Assembly (NCBI GenBank): GCA_016194905.1
Contig: JACQAP010000008.1
Span: 62,001-126,000 of the forward strand
Reading direction: 5' to 3'
DNA from: Betaproteobacteria bacterium
GTDB lineage: Bacteria; Pseudomonadota; Gammaproteobacteria; Burkholderiales; JACQAP01
Length of the DNA: 64,000 nucleotides
Below, piece after piece: positions 62,013 through 64,000 of the stretch. The translations under genes and the position numbers were made by a program. The notes below the pieces were generated by a model that saw nothing but the letters and a program-made list of their open reading frames with translations, made no database searches and had not been told where the DNA came from. Position 1 is the stretch's first letter; every line of letters starts with the position of its first letter.

Positions 62013-63562
62013 GCGTCACGATCTACGTGCCGCGTGATTCTTCCGCCCTTTCGGTGGGGGCCGAAGCCGTAGCCGGCGCGATAGCGGTCGAAGCGGCGCG
62101 CCGCAACAGCGATGTGATCCTGGTTCGCAACGGGTCACGCGGACTGTACTGGCTGGAGCCGATGGTCGAAATCGAAACGGCGCAGGGCCGGGTTGCTTAC
62201 GGCCCCGTGGCCATGAAGGATGTCGCTTCCCTGTTCGACGCCGACTTTTTGCACGGCGGACGTCACGTGCTTTGCATCGGCCCGACCGAGAAGATTCCCT
62301 ATCTGCAGAAGCAGGAACGCCTGACTTTCGCTCGTGTCGGCATCACCGATCCGTTGTCGCTCGCCGATTATGCGGTGCATGGCGGCTGGAAGGGTTTGCG
62401 CGCAGCGCTGGCGATGGATGGCGCGACCGCCGTCAAGCAGGTTACCGATTCCGGATTGCGCGGCCGCGGCGGTGCGGCGTTTCCGGCCGGCATCAAATGG
62501 AAAACCGTGCTGGATACGTCCGCCGACCAGAAGTATGTGGTGTGCAATGCCGACGAAGGCGATTCGGGTACGTACTCCGACCGCATGATCATGGAAGGCG
62601 ATCCTTATGTGCTGATCGAGGGCATGGCCATCGCCGGCATCGCCGTAGGTGCGACCCAAGGATACATCTACGTGCGTTCGGAATATCCTCATTCCTGCCA
62701 GGTGCTCGCCGAGGCGATCGCACTCGCCAAAGCCGGCGGCTATCTCGGCCCCGACGTATTGGGCAGCGGCAAGGCGTTCGAGCTCGAAGTGCGCAAAGGG
62801 GCCGGGGCCTATATCTGCGGCGAAGAAACTTCGCTGCTGGAAAGCCTCGAAGGCAAGCGCGGCATGGTGCGCTTCAAGCCGCCGTTGCCGGCCATCGCCG
62901 GGCTGTTCGGCAAGCCGACCGTCATCAACAATGTCATCACGCTTGCCTCGGTGCCGACTATTTTCGCCAACGGCGCGGCGCACTATCGCGATTTCGGCAT
63001 GGGCAGGTCGCGCGGCACCCTGCCGATCCAGCTTGCCGGTAATCTGAAATACTGCGGCCTGGTGGAAAAGGCCTTTGGTGTGACCTTGCGCGAATTGCTC
63101 TACGACTACGGCGGCGGCTCGGCGAGCGGACGTCCGCTCCGTGCAGTGCAGATCGGCGGTCCGCTGGGCGCGTACCTGCCGGAACAGCAGTTCGATACGC
63201 CGCTGGATTACGAAGCCTTCATGGCGATCGGCGCGATGGTCGGCCATGGCGGCATCGTCGCTTTCGACGACACCGTGGATATGGCCGGCATGGCGCGCTA
63301 CGCGATGGAATTCTGTGCCATCGAGTCGTGTGGAAAATGCACGCCCTGCCGGATCGGCTCGACCCGCGGCGTCGAAGTCATCGACCACATTGTCTCCGGT
63401 CTCGAGCGCGAAAAGAATATCGCGCTGCTCGAGGATCTGTGCGACACCATGCTGAACGGTTCGCTGTGTGCGCTGGGCGGCATGACGCCGTTTCCGGTGC
63501 AGAGCGCGCTGAAGTATTTCCCGAATGATTTTCGCGCGGCGCCCAAACGCAAGGTTGCGTGA
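62009..63562 (+). CDS. fdsB: NAD-dependent formate dehydrogenase beta subunit
   Basis: This is a 517-residue NuoF-like diaphorase subunit. An N-terminal thioredoxin-like part is followed by the NADH site GLRGRGGAAFPAGIKW, the FMN-related region GAGAYICGEETSLLESLEGK and the [4Fe-4S] motif ESCGKCTPCRIGS. It passes electrons from formate oxidation to NAD+. It overlaps fdsG by 4 nt and is followed 28 nt later by fdsA. Confidence 0.96.
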   Translation: MSVTIYVPRDSSALSVGAEAVAGAIAVEAARRNSDVILVRNGSRGLYWLEPMVEIETAQGRVAYGPVAMKDVASLFDADFLHGGRHVLCIGPTEKIPYLQKQERLTFARVGITDPLSLADYAVHGGWKGLRAALAMDGATAVKQVTDSGLRGRGGAAFPAGIKWKTVLDTSADQKYVVCNADEGDSGTYSDRMIMEGDPYVLIEGMAIAGIAVGATQGYIYVRSEYPHSCQVLAEAIALAKAGGYLGPDVLGSGKAFELEVRKGAGAYICGEETSLLESLEGKRGMVRFKPPLPAIAGLFGKPTVINNVITLASVPTIFANGAAHYRDFGMGRSRGTLPIQLAGNLKYCGLVEKAFGVTLRELLYDYGGGSASGRPLRAVQIGGPLGAYLPEQQFDTPLDYEAFMAIGAMVGHGGIVAFDDTVDMAGMARYAMEFCAIESCGKCTPCRIGSTRGVEVIDHIVSGLEREKNIALLEDLCDTMLNGSLCALGGMTPFPVQSALKYFPNDFRAAPKRKVA

Positions 63563-63590
63563 GCGACGCAGCCCGGTAGAGGAGACTACG

Positions 63591-64000
63591 ATGTCGCTGC
63601 AGACCAGCCCCGATTACGGCACCCCGAAGCGGGTTTCGGAAAAACTCGTCACGCTGGAGATCGACGGCGCCGAAGTTTCCGTGCCGGAGGGCACCTCGGT
63701 AATGAGCGCGGCCGTGGACGCCGGCGTACTCGTGCCCAAGCTGTGTGCGACGGACAGTCTCGAGGCATTCGGTTCCTGCCGCCTGTGCCTGGTCGAGATC
63801 GAAGACCGCAAAGGCTACCCCGCTTCCTGTACCACCACGGTTGCGCCGGGCATGAAGGTGCGCACGCAAACGCCGAAGCTCGCGGATCTGCGGCGCGGCG
63901 TGATGGAGTTGTACATCTCCGACCATCCGCTCGACTGCCTGACCTGTTCCGCCAACGGCAACTGCGAGCTGCAGGATATGGCCGGCGTGGTCGGCCTGCG
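63591..64000 (+). CDS. fdsA: NAD-dependent formate dehydrogenase alpha subunit, cut by the right edge
   Basis: The first 136 residues (MSLQTSPDYGTPKRVSEKLV onward) form the N-terminal [2Fe-2S] ferredoxin domain with Cys in KLCATDSLEAFGSCRLCLVE and ASCTTTV, then the start of a NuoG-like iron-sulfur domain (DHPLDCLTCSANGNCELQD). The full protein in this family is about 950 residues and carries the molybdenum or tungsten bis-MGD active site, which lies beyond the window. The ATG at 63591 has GAGGAGACTACG upstream. Confidence 0.93.
   Translation, partial: MSLQTSPDYGTPKRVSEKLVTLEIDGAEVSVPEGTSVMSAAVDAGVLVPKLCATDSLEAFGSCRLCLVEIEDRKGYPASCTTTVAPGMKVRTQTPKLADLRRGVMELYISDHPLDCLTCSANGNCELQDMAGVVGL

Overview
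The window reads as a chromosomal stretch of a high-GC, metabolically versatile betaproteobacterium (Burkholderiales/Rhodocyclales-like). Pointers are a lone AceE/MdeB-type 2-oxo-acid dehydrogenase E1 with a divergent Lrp regulator, an NAD-linked soluble formate dehydrogenase operon (fdsGBA), an AmiC/AmiR-controlled amide operon, CaiB/CitE/HTD2-type CoA genes and several ABC importers. No rRNA, tRNA, CRISPR array, prophage or intact insertion sequence was seen. The lineage call is inferred from gene content and codon use.

Layout. 0-3 kb: remnant of a LamG protein, a PIN toxin-antitoxin pair and three small exported proteins. 3-8 kb: Crp/Fnr regulator, an exported protein of seven 18-residue repeats, the E1 gene and its divergent Lrp regulator. 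8-12 kb: an unrecognised 612-residue protein lying between two inverted purine-rich repeat arms, an MFS transporter and a thioesterase. 12-22.6 kb: a soluble kinase with seven GAF domains and one PAS, its NarL-type response regulator, a PAS/GAF/GGDEF/EAL protein and a decayed acetyltransferase. 22.8-24.8 kb: a Tat-exported formamidase/acetamidase behind a sigma-54 promoter, and a YHS-like protein. 24.9-32.4 kb: ketopantoate-reductase homologue, aldo/keto reductase, then CoA-transferase, CitE-type lyase, oxidoreductase, HTD2-type hydratase and acyl-CoA dehydrogenase, a set resembling itaconate/citramalyl-CoA degradation. 32.5-37.8 kb: DUF4760-like protein, zinc alcohol dehydrogenase, di-haem oxidoreductase, SnoaL-like protein, NnrU-like and one unknown membrane protein.

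38-48.5 kb is the best integrated system. An NtrC-type site and a sigma-54 promoter precede amiC-amiR. AmiR is an ANTAR RNA-binding antiterminator, and directly after amiR lies a leader with a hexaloop hairpin, a second hairpin overlapping a terminator, and a strong intrinsic terminator. Behind it are an amide/urea-type ABC importer, a DUF1028 protein, a GatC/AtzG-like small subunit, an amidase and a nitrilase. The inferred logic is nitrogen limitation (NtrC/sigma-54) plus inducer (AmiC/AmiR) for uptake and hydrolysis of an amide.

48.6-64 kb: SLC13/ArsB-type carrier, polysaccharide deacetylase, a large exported W/Y-rich protein, an NMT1-type ABC transport operon with acyl-CoA synthetase and amidohydrolase that is split by a nucleotidyltransferase-type toxin-antitoxin pair with a perfect palindromic operator, then a ModE/LysR-like regulator divergent from fdsG-fdsB-fdsA (cut by the right edge).

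Across the window, at least five intergenic spaces carry long inverted repeats whose arms are short-period, purine-rich sequence. Each has its own motif but the same architecture, abutting stop or start codons. This recurrent element, and the gene caught between two of its arms, are the most unusual signals here.
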